Source: an uncultured Alphaproteobacteria bacterium
GTDB lineage: Bacteria > Pseudomonadota > Alphaproteobacteria > UBA9655
DNA length: 58,452 nucleotides
Direction of reading: 5' to 3'
NCBI GenBank assembly: GCA_937967795.1
Contig: CALBSK010000062.1
Coordinates: forward strand, 1-58,452
Shown: positions 16,057 to 25,173 of the stretch, one piece after another
Position numbering within the stretch: the first letter of the stretch is position 1
Layout: each line of letters starts with the position of its first letter
Position numbers and translations under genes: made by a program
The notes under the pieces: generated by a model
Told to the model about the DNA's origin: nothing
What the model saw: the letters and a program-made list of their open reading frames with translations, nothing else
Database searches by the model: none

Positions 16057-17081
16057 TGACTTTCTCCCCTTTAACACAAAGACGCCTTTACCAATTTAAG
16101 GCTAACAAAAGGGGATACCTTTCGTTCTGGATTTTTTTGATTTTGTTTTTTTTAACGCTCTTTGCTGAATTTATCGCAAATGATAAGCCTCTCCTTTTGA
16201 AATATAACGATCATTTTTATTTTCCCATTTTTAAAGAATATCCTGAAACGACTTTTGGGGGAGAATTTGAAACAGAAGCCAACTATCGAGATTCATTTGT
16301 CCGTGCGTTGATCGATAAGAAAGGGTGGATGATTTGGCCCTTGATTCCTTATAGTTACAACACAGTCAACTATGATTTGCCCGTTCCGGCGCCTGCCCCC
16401 CCTTCACGGGAGAATTGGTTGGGCACCGATGATCAAGGGAGAGATGTCCTTGCTCGGCTGATTTATGGCTTTCGGATTTCTGTTTTATTTGGCCTGACTC
16501 TCACCCTTTTTAGCTCAATCGTAGGCGTGGCTGCAGGTGCTATTCAAGGATACTTCGGTGGTCTTACGGATCTTATGTTCCAAAGATTTATGGAAATTTG
16601 GTCTGGCATGCCCGTGCTCTATTTACTCATTATTTTAGCAAGCCTTGTTCAACCTAATTTCTGGTGGCTTTTAGGGTTGATGCTTTTATTTAGCTGGATG
16701 GCTCTTGTCCCTGTAGTAAGAGCCGAGTTTTTACGCGCCAGAAATCTTGATTATGTTAAAGCAGCGCGGGCCTTGGGGTTATCGACCCCTCGGATAATCT
16801 ATCGTCACGTTCTTCCTAATGCCATGGTTGCAACCTTGACCTTTATGCCTTTCATTCTTAATGGATCAGTGACGACGTTGACCTCTCTTGATTTTTTGGG
16901 TTTTGGCCTTCCTCTAGGATCGCCTTCTTTAGGAGAGATGCTCAATCAAGGAAAGAATAATCTTCAAGCTCCATGGCTGGGAATTACAACCTTTGTTGTT
17001 CTGGCGGTGATGCTCACTCTTTTGATTTTTATAGGAGAAGCAGTGCGAGATGCTTTTGATCCTCGAAAGACAAACGCATGA
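16056..17081 (+). CDS. yejE: Peptide ABC transporter permease
   Basis: 341 residues. The first helix (about 20-37) is followed by a long periplasmic segment containing FPIFKEYPETTFGGEFETEA, a YejE hallmark, and NWLGTDDQGRDVLARLIYGFR. The C-terminal permease domain has the EAA loop YVKAARALGLSTPRIIYRHVLPNAM. It overlaps yejB by 1 base and yejF by 4, showing tight translational coupling. Confidence 0.92.
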   Translation: MTFSPLTQRRLYQFKANKRGYLSFWIFLILFFLTLFAEFIANDKPLLLKYNDHFYFPIFKEYPETTFGGEFETEANYRDSFVRALIDKKGWMIWPLIPYSYNTVNYDLPVPAPAPPSRENWLGTDDQGRDVLARLIYGFRISVLFGLTLTLFSSIVGVAAGAIQGYFGGLTDLMFQRFMEIWSGMPVLYLLIILASLVQPNFWWLLGLMLLFSWMALVPVVRAEFLRARNLDYVKAARALGLSTPRIIYRHVLPNAMVATLTFMPFILNGSVTTLTSLDFLGFGLPLGSPSLGEMLNQGKNNLQAPWLGITTFVVLAVMLTLLIFIGEAVRDAFDPRKTNA

Positions 17082-18685
17082 CTAAACCGTTATTATCTGT
17101 TGAAAATCTAAGTGTTCATTTCCGTCAGCGAGAAAAAGTGATAGAAGCTGTTAAATCAGTTTCCTTTCATCTTAACCCTCATGAAACAGTTGCGCTCGTG
17201 GGCGAAAGCGGATCTGGAAAATCGGTGACAGCGCTTTCGATTCTCCAACTGCTGCCATATCCTAAAGCGTCCCACCCCTCAGGACAGATCTATTTTCATG
17301 GCCACGATTTAGTAGGAGGAGACGAAGATTCTCTTCGGAAGATTCGGGGCAATAAAATTGCTATGATTTTTCAAGAGCCCATGACCTCTCTGAACCCTCT
17401 CCATACGGTTGAAAAACAAATCGGAGAAGTCTTACAAATTCACAAAGGCCTGAGTGGGATACCCTTGCGGAATCGATGTATTGAGGTGCTTGAAATGGCG
17501 GGGTTTAAAGATGGAAAATCACGCCTTCAGGCCTATCCTCATCAGCTTTCCGGAGGACAACGACAGCGGGTAATGATCGCTATGGCGCTTGCGTGTGAGC
17601 CTCAGATTCTTATTGCCGATGAACCGACGACAGCTTTGGATGTGACGATTCAAGCCAAACTTTTAGATCTTTTGCAAAAACTTCAAGCCCAATTGGGGAT
17701 GGCTATGTTGCTCATCACTCATGATTTAGGGATTGTGCGCAAAATGGCAGACCGTATTGTGGTCATGAAAAATGGCCATGTGGTCGAGGAAGGTGAAAAG
17801 AAAACTCTCCTTTCCCATCCCACATCTTCCTATGCACGTCATCTGATAAACGCGTTTCCCAGAGGTGAGGCCGTTCCGGCTTCTTCTGAGGCTCCTCCGA
17901 TTCTCAAAGCAGCACATTTGAAAGTTTATTTTGATATTCGCGAAGGGTTACTCCGGCGAAAAGTAGCCGATATTCGTGCGGTTGATGATGTGAGTTTTAC
18001 GATCAAAGAAGGTCATACCTTAGGGATTGTAGGGGAAAGTGGATCAGGTAAAACAACCCTTGCCATGGCCCTCTTACGGCTTGAAAAAAGCCAAGGAAAT
18101 ATATGGTTTGATGGGCATGACATCCAAAATTTTTCCAGAAGAGATTTACGCCCCTTACGCCGACAAATGCAGGTCGTTTTTCAAGACCCCTATGGAGCCT
18201 TAAGTCCGCGCATGAGTATCGGGCAAATTGTAGCAGAGGGGCTTGAGATTCATGGTCTTGGGAAAACACCCGAAGCGCGAGATCTTCAAGTCATTCAAGC
18301 GCTTATGGAAGTCGGCCTCGATCCCGAATCAAGACATCGTTATCCGCACGAATTTTCAGGCGGTCAAAGACAGCGGATTTCCATTGCGCGAGCGATTGTC
18401 TTAAAGCCTAAACTTGTGGTCTTGGATGAGCCCACTTCTGCCCTTGATCGCTCTGTGCAAGTAGATATCATTGATTTGTTACGAAAGTTACAACTCACCC
18501 ACAAACTTGCCTATCTTTTTATTAGCCACGATTTGGCCGTTGTCCGGGCTCTCAGCCACGAGGTTCTTGTGATGAAAAAAGGAAAAATCATTGAACAAGG
18601 ATCAACCAACGTCATTTTTACATCACCCCAGAAACCCTATACGCGGGCTCTGCTAAAAGCTGCTTTTGATTTGAGAGAGGGCTGA
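17078..18685 (+). CDS. yejF: Peptide ABC transporter ATPase, two fused domains
   Basis: 535 residues with two nucleotide-binding domains. Domain one has GESGSGKSVTAL, QLSGGQRQRVMIAMAL and LIADEPTTALD. Domain two has GESGSGKTTLAM, EFSGGQRQRISIARAI and LVVLDEPTSALD. This tandem architecture is standard for YejF. It powers uptake of peptides through YejB/E. It is the last gene of the operon; the structured RNA at 18783 begins 97 bases later. Confidence 0.93.
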   Translation: MTKPLLSVENLSVHFRQREKVIEAVKSVSFHLNPHETVALVGESGSGKSVTALSILQLLPYPKASHPSGQIYFHGHDLVGGDEDSLRKIRGNKIAMIFQEPMTSLNPLHTVEKQIGEVLQIHKGLSGIPLRNRCIEVLEMAGFKDGKSRLQAYPHQLSGGQRQRVMIAMALACEPQILIADEPTTALDVTIQAKLLDLLQKLQAQLGMAMLLITHDLGIVRKMADRIVVMKNGHVVEEGEKKTLLSHPTSSYARHLINAFPRGEAVPASSEAPPILKAAHLKVYFDIREGLLRRKVADIRAVDDVSFTIKEGHTLGIVGESGSGKTTLAMALLRLEKSQGNIWFDGHDIQNFSRRDLRPLRRQMQVVFQDPYGALSPRMSIGQIVAEGLEIHGLGKTPEARDLQVIQALMEVGLDPESRHRYPHEFSGGQRQRISIARAIVLKPKLVVLDEPTSALDRSVQVDIIDLLRKLQLTHKLAYLFISHDLAVVRALSHEVLVMKKGKIIEQGSTNVIFTSPQKPYTRALLKAAFDLREG

Positions 18686-18782
18686 GAACGCAAAAATAAA
18701 CTAAATACAAATTATTATTCATAAATTTTTCTTTACTAAAAAATAAATATTGTAAAAATAAAAAATATACCTACATATTGAA

Positions 18783-18943
18783 TATCAGCGCAGGAAACAC
18801 TCCCTGTACCTGCGCTGATAATCGTCTGGGCGCAATGCCGGGATGAGGGATTTGTATCCCAAGGGTCGGTATGATCGACCCTCCGTCTTATGGACGTAAA
18901 ACCTCCCTGTTAAACTTGGCCGAGTTACGACTCGGCCCTTTTT
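18783..18943 (+). ncRNA. Structured small RNA, copy A, with intrinsic terminator
   Basis: About 160 bases with five stems: a 12-bp stem TATCAGCGCAGG/CCTGCGCTGATA (18783-18820) with a 14-base loop exposing CTCCC; GGGAT/ATCCC (18847-18860); AGGGTCG/CGACCCT (18862-18882); CGTC/GACG (18884-18896); then an unpaired CCTCCCTGTTAAACTTG and the terminator GGCCGAGT/ACTCGGCC followed by TTTTT. Copy B at 22268-22435 has the same layout, with compensating base changes in several stems. The two CUCCC segments could pair with ribosome-binding sites, as in several alphaproteobacterial regulatory RNAs. I do not recognise the family. Confidence 0.75.
18918..18943 (+). terminator. Intrinsic terminator of small RNA copy A
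   Basis: An 8-bp stem GGCCGAGT/ACTCGGCC with TACG loop is followed by CTTTTT. Confidence 0.85.
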
Positions 18944-19079
18944 AAAACTTTTATCTTAAATAGAATGATCTTAAAGATGTGTTAAAATTTGTTGATTTTA
19001 TTTTTATTTACGTTGCAAAATAAGAAAGATTTTGATTTTTCTGAATTTTTAAAAAACTTGGTATTTGGAGATTGGCTTA

Positions 19080-20015
19080 ATGAGGTTAAATCTAGACCTA
19101 GATAAACTCAAAATATTTTATTATGTCGCCAAAGCAAAGAAATTCACTATTGCTGCCGAGCTTTTAAATATTAGCCAACCTGCTTTAAGCCGAAGCATTC
19201 AACTTCTTGAAGAACGGCTTGGAATAAAATTATTTTACCGGCACGCCAGAGGATTAACATTAACCGCCCAAGGAGAACTTTTGGCTCCGATCATCGGGGC
19301 ATTCTTGAATAAGCTTGATGGTGTAACAGAGAAGCTCTATGAAGAAGAAAAAGAACCAAAAGGGCCTCTTAAGGTGGTCGCTAACAAGGGGTTACTTGAG
19401 CTTTATCTTCTCCCGTACATTCCAGGGTTTTTAAAATTATATCCTGACATACGATTAACCCTCCAAATCACAGATGCTGTTCCCTCACTGGAATTTGGAG
19501 AGGCTCATATTATAATTCGTCCCGCTCTTCCAGGATCTGAAAGTGAAGGTTTAATCCAAAAACCTTTATTAAAAAATTATACGGGGCTTTATGCAAGTCA
19601 AGACTATCTTGAAGAATTTGGAATTCCGAAAGCTCCCAAAGACCTCAACAATCACCGACTTATAGCCTACGGTGATCATATTGAAGCCGAACCTTTCAAA
19701 GCCATGAATTGGCATTTAACGCTCGGAACAGAATCTGGAGAGATTCGTGAGCCATTTCTTCAAATAAATTCGGCCCAAGCCAGATTTACACTGGCTAAAG
19801 CGGGTTTGGGCATCATTGCTCTTTCTAAAGAACATCCCGATCTTGAAAACTCTGGCCTTATTCCAATTCTACCTGATCTTCCGGGGCCTATTGTTGAATC
19901 TTATTATATTTATCCTAAAGAACTCGCAAATTCAAAAAAAGTCATCGCCCTTCATCAATACCTAGAAGAGGTTTTTACACGCGATTATGGAAAAGATGTT
20001 CAAAAGATTACATAG
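19080..20015 (+). CDS. LysR-family transcriptional regulator
   Basis: 311 residues. The winged helix-turn-helix spans about 10-62 (FTIAAELLNISQPALSRSIQ then LLEERLGIKLFYRHARG), with the substrate-binding domain after residue 90. A TTG at 19065 is in frame, but GGAG lies 9 bases before the ATG at 19080, which is the better start. The downstream methyltransferase and MFS genes point the same way and are plausible targets, though LysR targets are more often divergent. The whole three-gene unit lies between the inverted small-RNA copies. Confidence 0.85.
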   Translation: MRLNLDLDKLKIFYYVAKAKKFTIAAELLNISQPALSRSIQLLEERLGIKLFYRHARGLTLTAQGELLAPIIGAFLNKLDGVTEKLYEEEKEPKGPLKVVANKGLLELYLLPYIPGFLKLYPDIRLTLQITDAVPSLEFGEAHIIIRPALPGSESEGLIQKPLLKNYTGLYASQDYLEEFGIPKAPKDLNNHRLIAYGDHIEAEPFKAMNWHLTLGTESGEIREPFLQINSAQARFTLAKAGLGIIALSKEHPDLENSGLIPILPDLPGPIVESYYIYPKELANSKKVIALHQYLEEVFTRDYGKDVQKIT

Positions 20016-20113
20016 GAAAAATATTTAAATTTTATGCTTTACATTTATTGGTTAAATTTTTATTAAATAATGAAAGAATAGCACAACACAAAATTGCATT
20101 GTAAAAAAGAGAC

Positions 20114-20854
20114 ATGATATCAGAAACTTTAAGACAACCTGAGCCCAAAGATGCACTTATTGTAACCTTGAACAGTATGGGTTACATGCTTTCACAACCA
20201 GAAAAATATAATCAAGCTTTTATTGATTTTTCTCCCCATGCTCCAGGACCTGTCCTTGATATCGGCGCGGCTTATGGATTAGCGACTCTTCCAGCCCTTG
20301 AAAAAGGAGCTTATGTTATTGCCAATGACCTCGACGAACGTCATTTGCAAATTCTGAAGAGTAAAGCTTTACCCAAATATTTGGATCATCTTGAAATTAA
20401 AGTGGGAAGAATGCCAAATGAACTTGACTTTGAAGAAAACAGCTTGGGAGCTATTCTTACCTCACGAGCTCTCAGTTTTGTATTACCCGATGAATTTGAA
20501 TTATCTTTAAAAAAAATTTTTAGGTGGCTAAAACCAGGAGGAAAGTTCTTTTTTCTGGGAGGTAGCCCCCATATGGGTACATTTAATAAATTTCTCCCTC
20601 TTTATCAAAAGCGCAAAGCCGAAGGGCATCCTTGGCCTGGATTTATAGAAGATATTCCCTTTTATGCTCCAGAGCGTGCACGTGATTTACCTTATCATGT
20701 GAATCTCCTTGATGAGGCAACTCTCTCACGATCTCTCATAAAGGCAGGCTTTATTATTGAAGACATGGGATTTGTTTCCGCGATTGACGAGCACCCTTCA
20801 GATATGAAAGCTGATGGGAGGGAAATGATTGGGGCAATAGCCCTTAAACACTAG
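20114..20854 (+). CDS. Class I SAM-dependent methyltransferase, substrate unknown
   Basis: 246 residues. The SAM-binding motif I is VLDIGAAYGLATLPALEKGA (about 47-66), with IANDLDERHL as motif II and a post-motif KPGGKFFFLGGSP. The rest does not match a specific family I know. It lies 10 bases upstream of the MFS carrier and is probably co-transcribed with it. A small-molecule substrate that is carried by or made for the transporter is possible, but this is guesswork. Confidence 0.75.
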   Translation: MISETLRQPEPKDALIVTLNSMGYMLSQPEKYNQAFIDFSPHAPGPVLDIGAAYGLATLPALEKGAYVIANDLDERHLQILKSKALPKYLDHLEIKVGRMPNELDFEENSLGAILTSRALSFVLPDEFELSLKKIFRWLKPGGKFFFLGGSPHMGTFNKFLPLYQKRKAEGHPWPGFIEDIPFYAPERARDLPYHVNLLDEATLSRSLIKAGFIIEDMGFVSAIDEHPSDMKADGREMIGAIALKH

Positions 20855-20863
20855 GAGGTCATT

Positions 20864-22168
20864 GTGGAAAAAAGAAAATCTAACAAACTTATTGCGGCAG
20901 CAATGATTGGAAATTCTCTCGAATATTATGATTTTACTCTTTTTGTTTTTCTAGCGCCTGTGATTAGCCCTCTTTTCTTCCCTTCTGAAGATAAAATTAT
21001 CTCTATTCTCGCGGGTCTCGGAACATTTGCCGTCGGATTCCTTATGCGTCCTATTGGGGCTATTGTTTTTGGATATATCGGAGATAAATATGGTCGCAAA
21101 CGCGCCTTAACCCTCTCTATAATTTTAATGGCTATTCCAACATTTTGTGTGGGATTACTCCCTTCTTACGAAATCTTAGGGATTCTTGCGCCTGTAGCTT
21201 TAATTTTATTGAGGCTATTACAGGGGCTCTGCACGGGAGGAGAATATAATGGAGCAGGTATTTTTGTTGTTGAAAATGTTGAGCCCCATAGAGCAGGCTT
21301 TGCAGGGGGGATGATCACAGCCTCCAGTGCCATTGGATCTCTTATGGGATCAGCAGCTGCTTCTTTATGTACATTGCAGATCATGCCATCTTGGGCTTGG
21401 CGCGTTGCTTTCCTATTTGGAATCATTGTTGGTATAGTTGGATTTTATATTCGTCGACGGATTACCGATATCTATCTTGAAGAGTTTTTAAATAAAAAGA
21501 AGCAACGTATCAATTTTCCCTTAATGGAAGTCATCAAAAATAATCCTTCTTCTATTTTTTGTACCATTGGCATTGCTGCTTTTTCAGGAATAATGTCTAC
21601 GATCTCTATGAAATATGTAAATGTGTTTCTCACAACTTTTCAAAAATGGTCTCCTTCTGAAGCCCTTTCCTTAACATCTATTGGAATCTTAACTTACATT
21701 ATTTTAGCTCCCTTAAGTGGATGGCTGTCTGATAAATTTGGAGGGAAAATTATAATGACAACGGCAGCTATAGCGACTCTTTTAGGAATTTATTCTTGCC
21801 TTTCTCTTTTAACATCACCCAGTATTCTCTCCGTCGTGATTGCGCAGTTTTCCCTTGTTATCCTTGCTGCATGGTTTCAAGGGCCCATGAATCTTTTCAT
21901 GGCAAACCTTTTTCCACCGGAAACGCGGTATAGTGGCCTTGCTTTTAGCTACTGTGTAGGAATGGCTGTTTTTGGGGGAACAACGCCGATGATTGCTACA
22001 TTCCTTGTTAATTTAACAGACAATCCAGCTACGCCCGCATTTTACATTATCTTAGGCGCAATTGTAGGCCTGGTGAGTGTGATTTATGCCAAGAGGAAAA
22101 CCTTTTCAAGAAGGGCGGATTTTTCTTATGAGACAGCTCCCTTCTCTCTTATATCTTCGCATAAATGA
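20864..22168 (+). CDS. MFS transporter, metabolite:H+ symporter type
   Basis: 434 residues with 12 predicted helices. It starts with GTG; a strong AGGAGG lies 5 bases upstream. The N-terminus IGNSLEYYDFTLFVFLAP and the loop GDKYGRKRAL, then RLLQGLCTGGEYNGA, are typical of the MHS family (ProP, KgtP-like), which imports organic acids, proline or betaine with protons. In obligate intracellular bacteria expanded MHS carriers take up host metabolites. The exact substrate cannot be read from the sequence. Confidence 0.88.
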   Translation: MEKRKSNKLIAAAMIGNSLEYYDFTLFVFLAPVISPLFFPSEDKIISILAGLGTFAVGFLMRPIGAIVFGYIGDKYGRKRALTLSIILMAIPTFCVGLLPSYEILGILAPVALILLRLLQGLCTGGEYNGAGIFVVENVEPHRAGFAGGMITASSAIGSLMGSAAASLCTLQIMPSWAWRVAFLFGIIVGIVGFYIRRRITDIYLEEFLNKKKQRINFPLMEVIKNNPSSIFCTIGIAAFSGIMSTISMKYVNVFLTTFQKWSPSEALSLTSIGILTYIILAPLSGWLSDKFGGKIIMTTAAIATLLGIYSCLSLLTSPSILSVVIAQFSLVILAAWFQGPMNLFMANLFPPETRYSGLAFSYCVGMAVFGGTTPMIATFLVNLTDNPATPAFYIILGAIVGLVSVIYAKRKTFSRRADFSYETAPFSLISSHK

Positions 22169-22267
22169 TTAAGTCACGAGAATGAGCTATAACCTTAACA
22201 CATACTTTTTATGCAATAATTAAATGAGAAGCATTCCTTATTTCAAATCCTTCTTGCCTGGTCCATA

Positions 22268-22435
22268 AAAAAAAGACCGGGTAAAAACCCGGCCAAGTTT
22301 AACAGGGAGGCTTTACGTCTGGGAGACGTAGGATCGATAATCATCGACCCTTCGGGTCCGAAGACCCTTCATCTAGGCGTTGCGCCCGGATGATAATTCA
22401 GCACAGGTACAGGGAGGTGTTTCCTGTGCTGATAC
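22268..22435 (-). ncRNA. Structured small RNA, copy B (inverted relative to copy A)
   Basis: Minus strand. It has a first stem TCAGCACAGG/CCTGTGCTGA (22432-22398) with a CCTCCC-bearing loop, then GGCG/CGCC, GGGTC/GACCC with TTCG loop, GGGTCGAT/ATCGATCC, ACGTCT/AGACGT, an unpaired CCTCCCTGTTAAACTTGG, and terminator GGCCGGGT/ACCCGGTC followed by eight T. Compared with copy A, stems keep pairing while bases differ (GGGAT/ATCCC versus GGGTC/GACCC; GAG/CTC versus GGG/CCC in the terminator). This is good evidence for a functional RNA fold. An AT-rich region with TTATAT near 22445 could be its promoter. Confidence 0.75.
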
Positions 22436-22516
22436 CTTTGTATATAAGCTATATCATTTCTTTTAACCACTAAAATTTTTGCATCATACCTATGATAAAA
22501 AGGTATAAGAGAATTT

Positions 22517-23043
22517 TTGATCCTTCTTAAGACCAAGATTAAACTTCAAAGCCGCCAAGAGAAAAAAGAAGCCTCCAAAAATAAGAGCGACGTTAAACAT
22601 CCACTTCTTAAAAGACCTACCACTTATGAAGAGTTTAATAAAACTTATGCCCTCTATTTAGATCCAGACGCACTGAATAAGTATAAACACGCTATTGAAA
22701 TTATATTTAGAAGTGATTTTTATTCTCCTCCAAAACATCACACTGAGGAAATGATTTTTGGCGGTTTTCAATGTTTATATACAAAAATACGGGATGGCTT
22801 TGAAGATACACAGAAAAGAGAGAAAATCATGAAACAGCTCTCAATAGTTGGCTGGCATTTCATAAATCAGCTATCGAACAGTGGTTGAAGGAGAAGCAAG
22901 AAACTGACATTGAGATTTACAATAAGTATTCTGGCGCACCTGCCCCTATCACGGCCTTCACTTGTCCGAATTGCCCCAAGATATTTAAAATGGAATACGG
23001 AATGACAAATCCCCATCAGGAAACATCAAATACAGGAGATTAA
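22517..23043 (+). pseudogene. Frameshifted small gene ending in a CxxC zinc-ribbon-like motif
   Basis: An open frame from a TTG at 22517 runs to 22890 (TYEEFNKTYALYLDPDALNKY). Its last dozen codons look unnatural. Shifting frame near 22830-22840 restores a sensible reading, LNSWLAFHKSAIEQWLKEK, then EIYNKYSGAPAP and TAFTCPNCPKIF, ending at 23043. One single-base indel would join them into a protein of about 175 residues with a C-terminal CPNC motif. There is no ribosome site before the TTG, so the N-terminus may also be lost. No family recognised. Confidence 0.55.
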
Positions 23044-23101
23044 TTTTATGGTTCTCTTGACTCTATCCACATTAAAATAATCATTTTTTCTAGCACACTG
23101 T

Positions 23102-23205
23102 TGTCATCCTCGCCTTCGCACACTGGTGGCCGGGGAAAATAAAAAACCCCGTCATCTCGGAATTTAGAAACCCTCCGCACCCCCCGCGCAAGACGGGAAT
23201 GACAC
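23102..23205. repeat. Degenerate palindromic element
   Basis: Begins TGTCATCCTCGCCTTCGC and ends ACGGGAATGACA, with an internal CGGGG...CCCCG pairing. It belongs to the same TGTCATCC/GGATGACA-ended group as the elements near 40.0-40.7 kb. The 23044-23270 gap holds nothing else that I recognise. Confidence 0.55.
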
Positions 23206-23270
23206 TCAATATGTAAACGTTTTAGCAAAAAGCTATACTAGGCTCTGAAAATCCTTCGTGATTAACACCT

Positions 23271-25094
23271 CTACTGCACAATATGTGTACCTTGCGCCTT
23301 AAGGATTGTAAGAATGTCAGAATCTCTACTCGATAGCATTTGATGAAGAGGTTCAGCATTCTCGGAATTATTTGTATTGCGCATACTCTCCAAAGGGTTA
23401 TTGCTGATATCAAATTTGCGAAGATTTTTCATTTTTAAAACTTCTTCGGGGATCTTCTTCAAATAACAGCCTCGCATATTCAAATCCTCAAGAGTCGTTA
23501 AAAACTGAAGATTATGGATACCTTCCAGCTTACTTCCGCTAAGATTCAACACCTTAAGATTTTTAATATGACAAATTTCTTCTGGAAGGGAGATATGTTC
23601 ATAAAGCCTTAAATGCTCTAAATTTACCAAGGTCCCAAGTCCTTCTAAACTAATGTCTGTATGGAAGTAAGACCATCTAAGATTTAGGATACGAAGCTTA
23701 GGAAGACGTTGAAGTTCTTTAGGAAATTTTGTAGGCTCTTTAGCAAGCTTTTTAGACCACCTGAAATTAATTGATAACTTTTGAATATTTGTCAAATACG
23801 TAAGGAAATCAATCCTTTCATTCGGGTTCAGGGAACCCAATTTGAGTCTTTGAAGATTTGTAAGAGCCTGAATGTTTTTCGAAACGTCTACAGGCTTTAA
23901 AAGACTCAGATTCTCTAAATTTATCAAGTACTTTATACTTTCGATGTTTTGAAGAGAATTTGAATAAAGATTTAGCCGCCGAAGTTTTAAAAGATTTTGA
24001 ATTTCTTGAGGAAGAGAAGTAAGCCAGCAGCCTTTAAGGTTTAAGTCCTCTAAGTTTGTTAATTCTCCCAAAACTTCCGGATTTTCAATCTTATTTCCTC
24101 GAAGATCGAGGTATCTTAAATTTTTGAGGGTTTTAATTTCTTGCGGAAGGATTTTAACACCACAACCCCTTAAACTTAGGTCTTCCAACTTAGGCATGTG
24201 TTTAATATTGCTTATATCTTTAGGTTTATTGAAACCAAGATTCAAAATGCGGAGGTTCATAAGATGGGAAAATTCTTGGGGAAGATCGGTGAGATGACTC
24301 CATTCAAGATTTAATTCTTGTAAGTTTTTTAACCCCTTCAAAAACCTCAGATCTTTTAATGAACTATTGTAACTAAGATTAAGGGTTTGTAAATTTGTCA
24401 AATGCTCCACAACACGTAAATCTTCAAGTCCATTGTATCTAAGATTAAGGTTTCGAATGTTTGTAAGGTCAGAAAAATTATCGGGAAGAGATAACATACT
24501 ATAGAGGCTTAAATTTATGTTTCTCAAGTTAGAACATAGATTAAGAGAATCTATAATACCCTTTAGGTCCTGAGTCGTGAAACCATGAAGATCAAAAAAT
24601 AAGCTCTCCATAACGATGGAAATCTTTTTTGCATTTTTAGCTTTTTTAATAAGAGAGCAAAGTGAAGAAATCTCTGCACCTTTATTTTCTTTTCCCCAAT
24701 CCCTCCACTTGTTATGCAAAAAAGTAATGTCTGGGACCACTGAAACAAGCCATTCTGTTAAGAGAGGGAGAGGAGCCTGCGGAAAACCAATATAAAAAGT
24801 ATCAGAGAAAAGAGCCGTTAAAATTTCTGGAGTTTCAGCAATAGATTTAATATAGCTTTCAAATTTAGCCGATTCCTCTTCAGAATATACGGTCGGCTCA
24901 AAAAAAATCCCTTGAATTTTTTCTTCTGGAATATCCAGATATTTCATACCTAATTCAGCTCGTATCTTTCTGGCCGCAAGAATTTTTAAGGAAGGAATTT
25001 TATCTTCATCCCCAGGCCCGGCATGAGCTACAGGTAGGGTCAACAAGGCAAAAACACCGACCAGCGAAATTAAACTCTTCTTTAAACTTATCAT
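23271..25094 (-). CDS. Secreted leucine-rich-repeat protein
   Basis: 607 residues. A signal peptide (LISLVGVFALLTLPVAHA) precedes an N-terminal region (about 27-170) of unknown fold. About 16-17 leucine-rich repeats of about 22-23 residues follow (for example LTNLQTLNLSYNSSLKDLRF, LKNLRYLDLRGNKIENPEVL). Repeats alternate between an LPxE type (LTSLPQEIQNL, bacterial-like) and an asparagine-ladder type. The LRR array should form a solenoid that binds proteins. Export plus LRR in a host-associated bacterium suggests a host-interaction protein, by inference. It is a single gene. Confidence 0.85.
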   Translation of the reverse strand: MISLKKSLISLVGVFALLTLPVAHAGPGDEDKIPSLKILAARKIRAELGMKYLDIPEEKIQGIFFEPTVYSEEESAKFESYIKSIAETPEILTALFSDTFYIGFPQAPLPLLTEWLVSVVPDITFLHNKWRDWGKENKGAEISSLCSLIKKAKNAKKISIVMESLFFDLHGFTTQDLKGIIDSLNLCSNLRNINLSLYSMLSLPDNFSDLTNIRNLNLRYNGLEDLRVVEHLTNLQTLNLSYNSSLKDLRFLKGLKNLQELNLEWSHLTDLPQEFSHLMNLRILNLGFNKPKDISNIKHMPKLEDLSLRGCGVKILPQEIKTLKNLRYLDLRGNKIENPEVLGELTNLEDLNLKGCWLTSLPQEIQNLLKLRRLNLYSNSLQNIESIKYLINLENLSLLKPVDVSKNIQALTNLQRLKLGSLNPNERIDFLTYLTNIQKLSINFRWSKKLAKEPTKFPKELQRLPKLRILNLRWSYFHTDISLEGLGTLVNLEHLRLYEHISLPEEICHIKNLKVLNLSGSKLEGIHNLQFLTTLEDLNMRGCYLKKIPEEVLKMKNLRKFDISNNPLESMRNTNNSENAEPLHQMLSSRDSDILTILKAQGTHIVQ

Positions 25095-25173
25095 AAAAAT
25101 ACCTTTATAAAAAACAATACATAAATTATATAGTAGATAATAAATTTTATTTCAATAATAAAATACTTTTATT

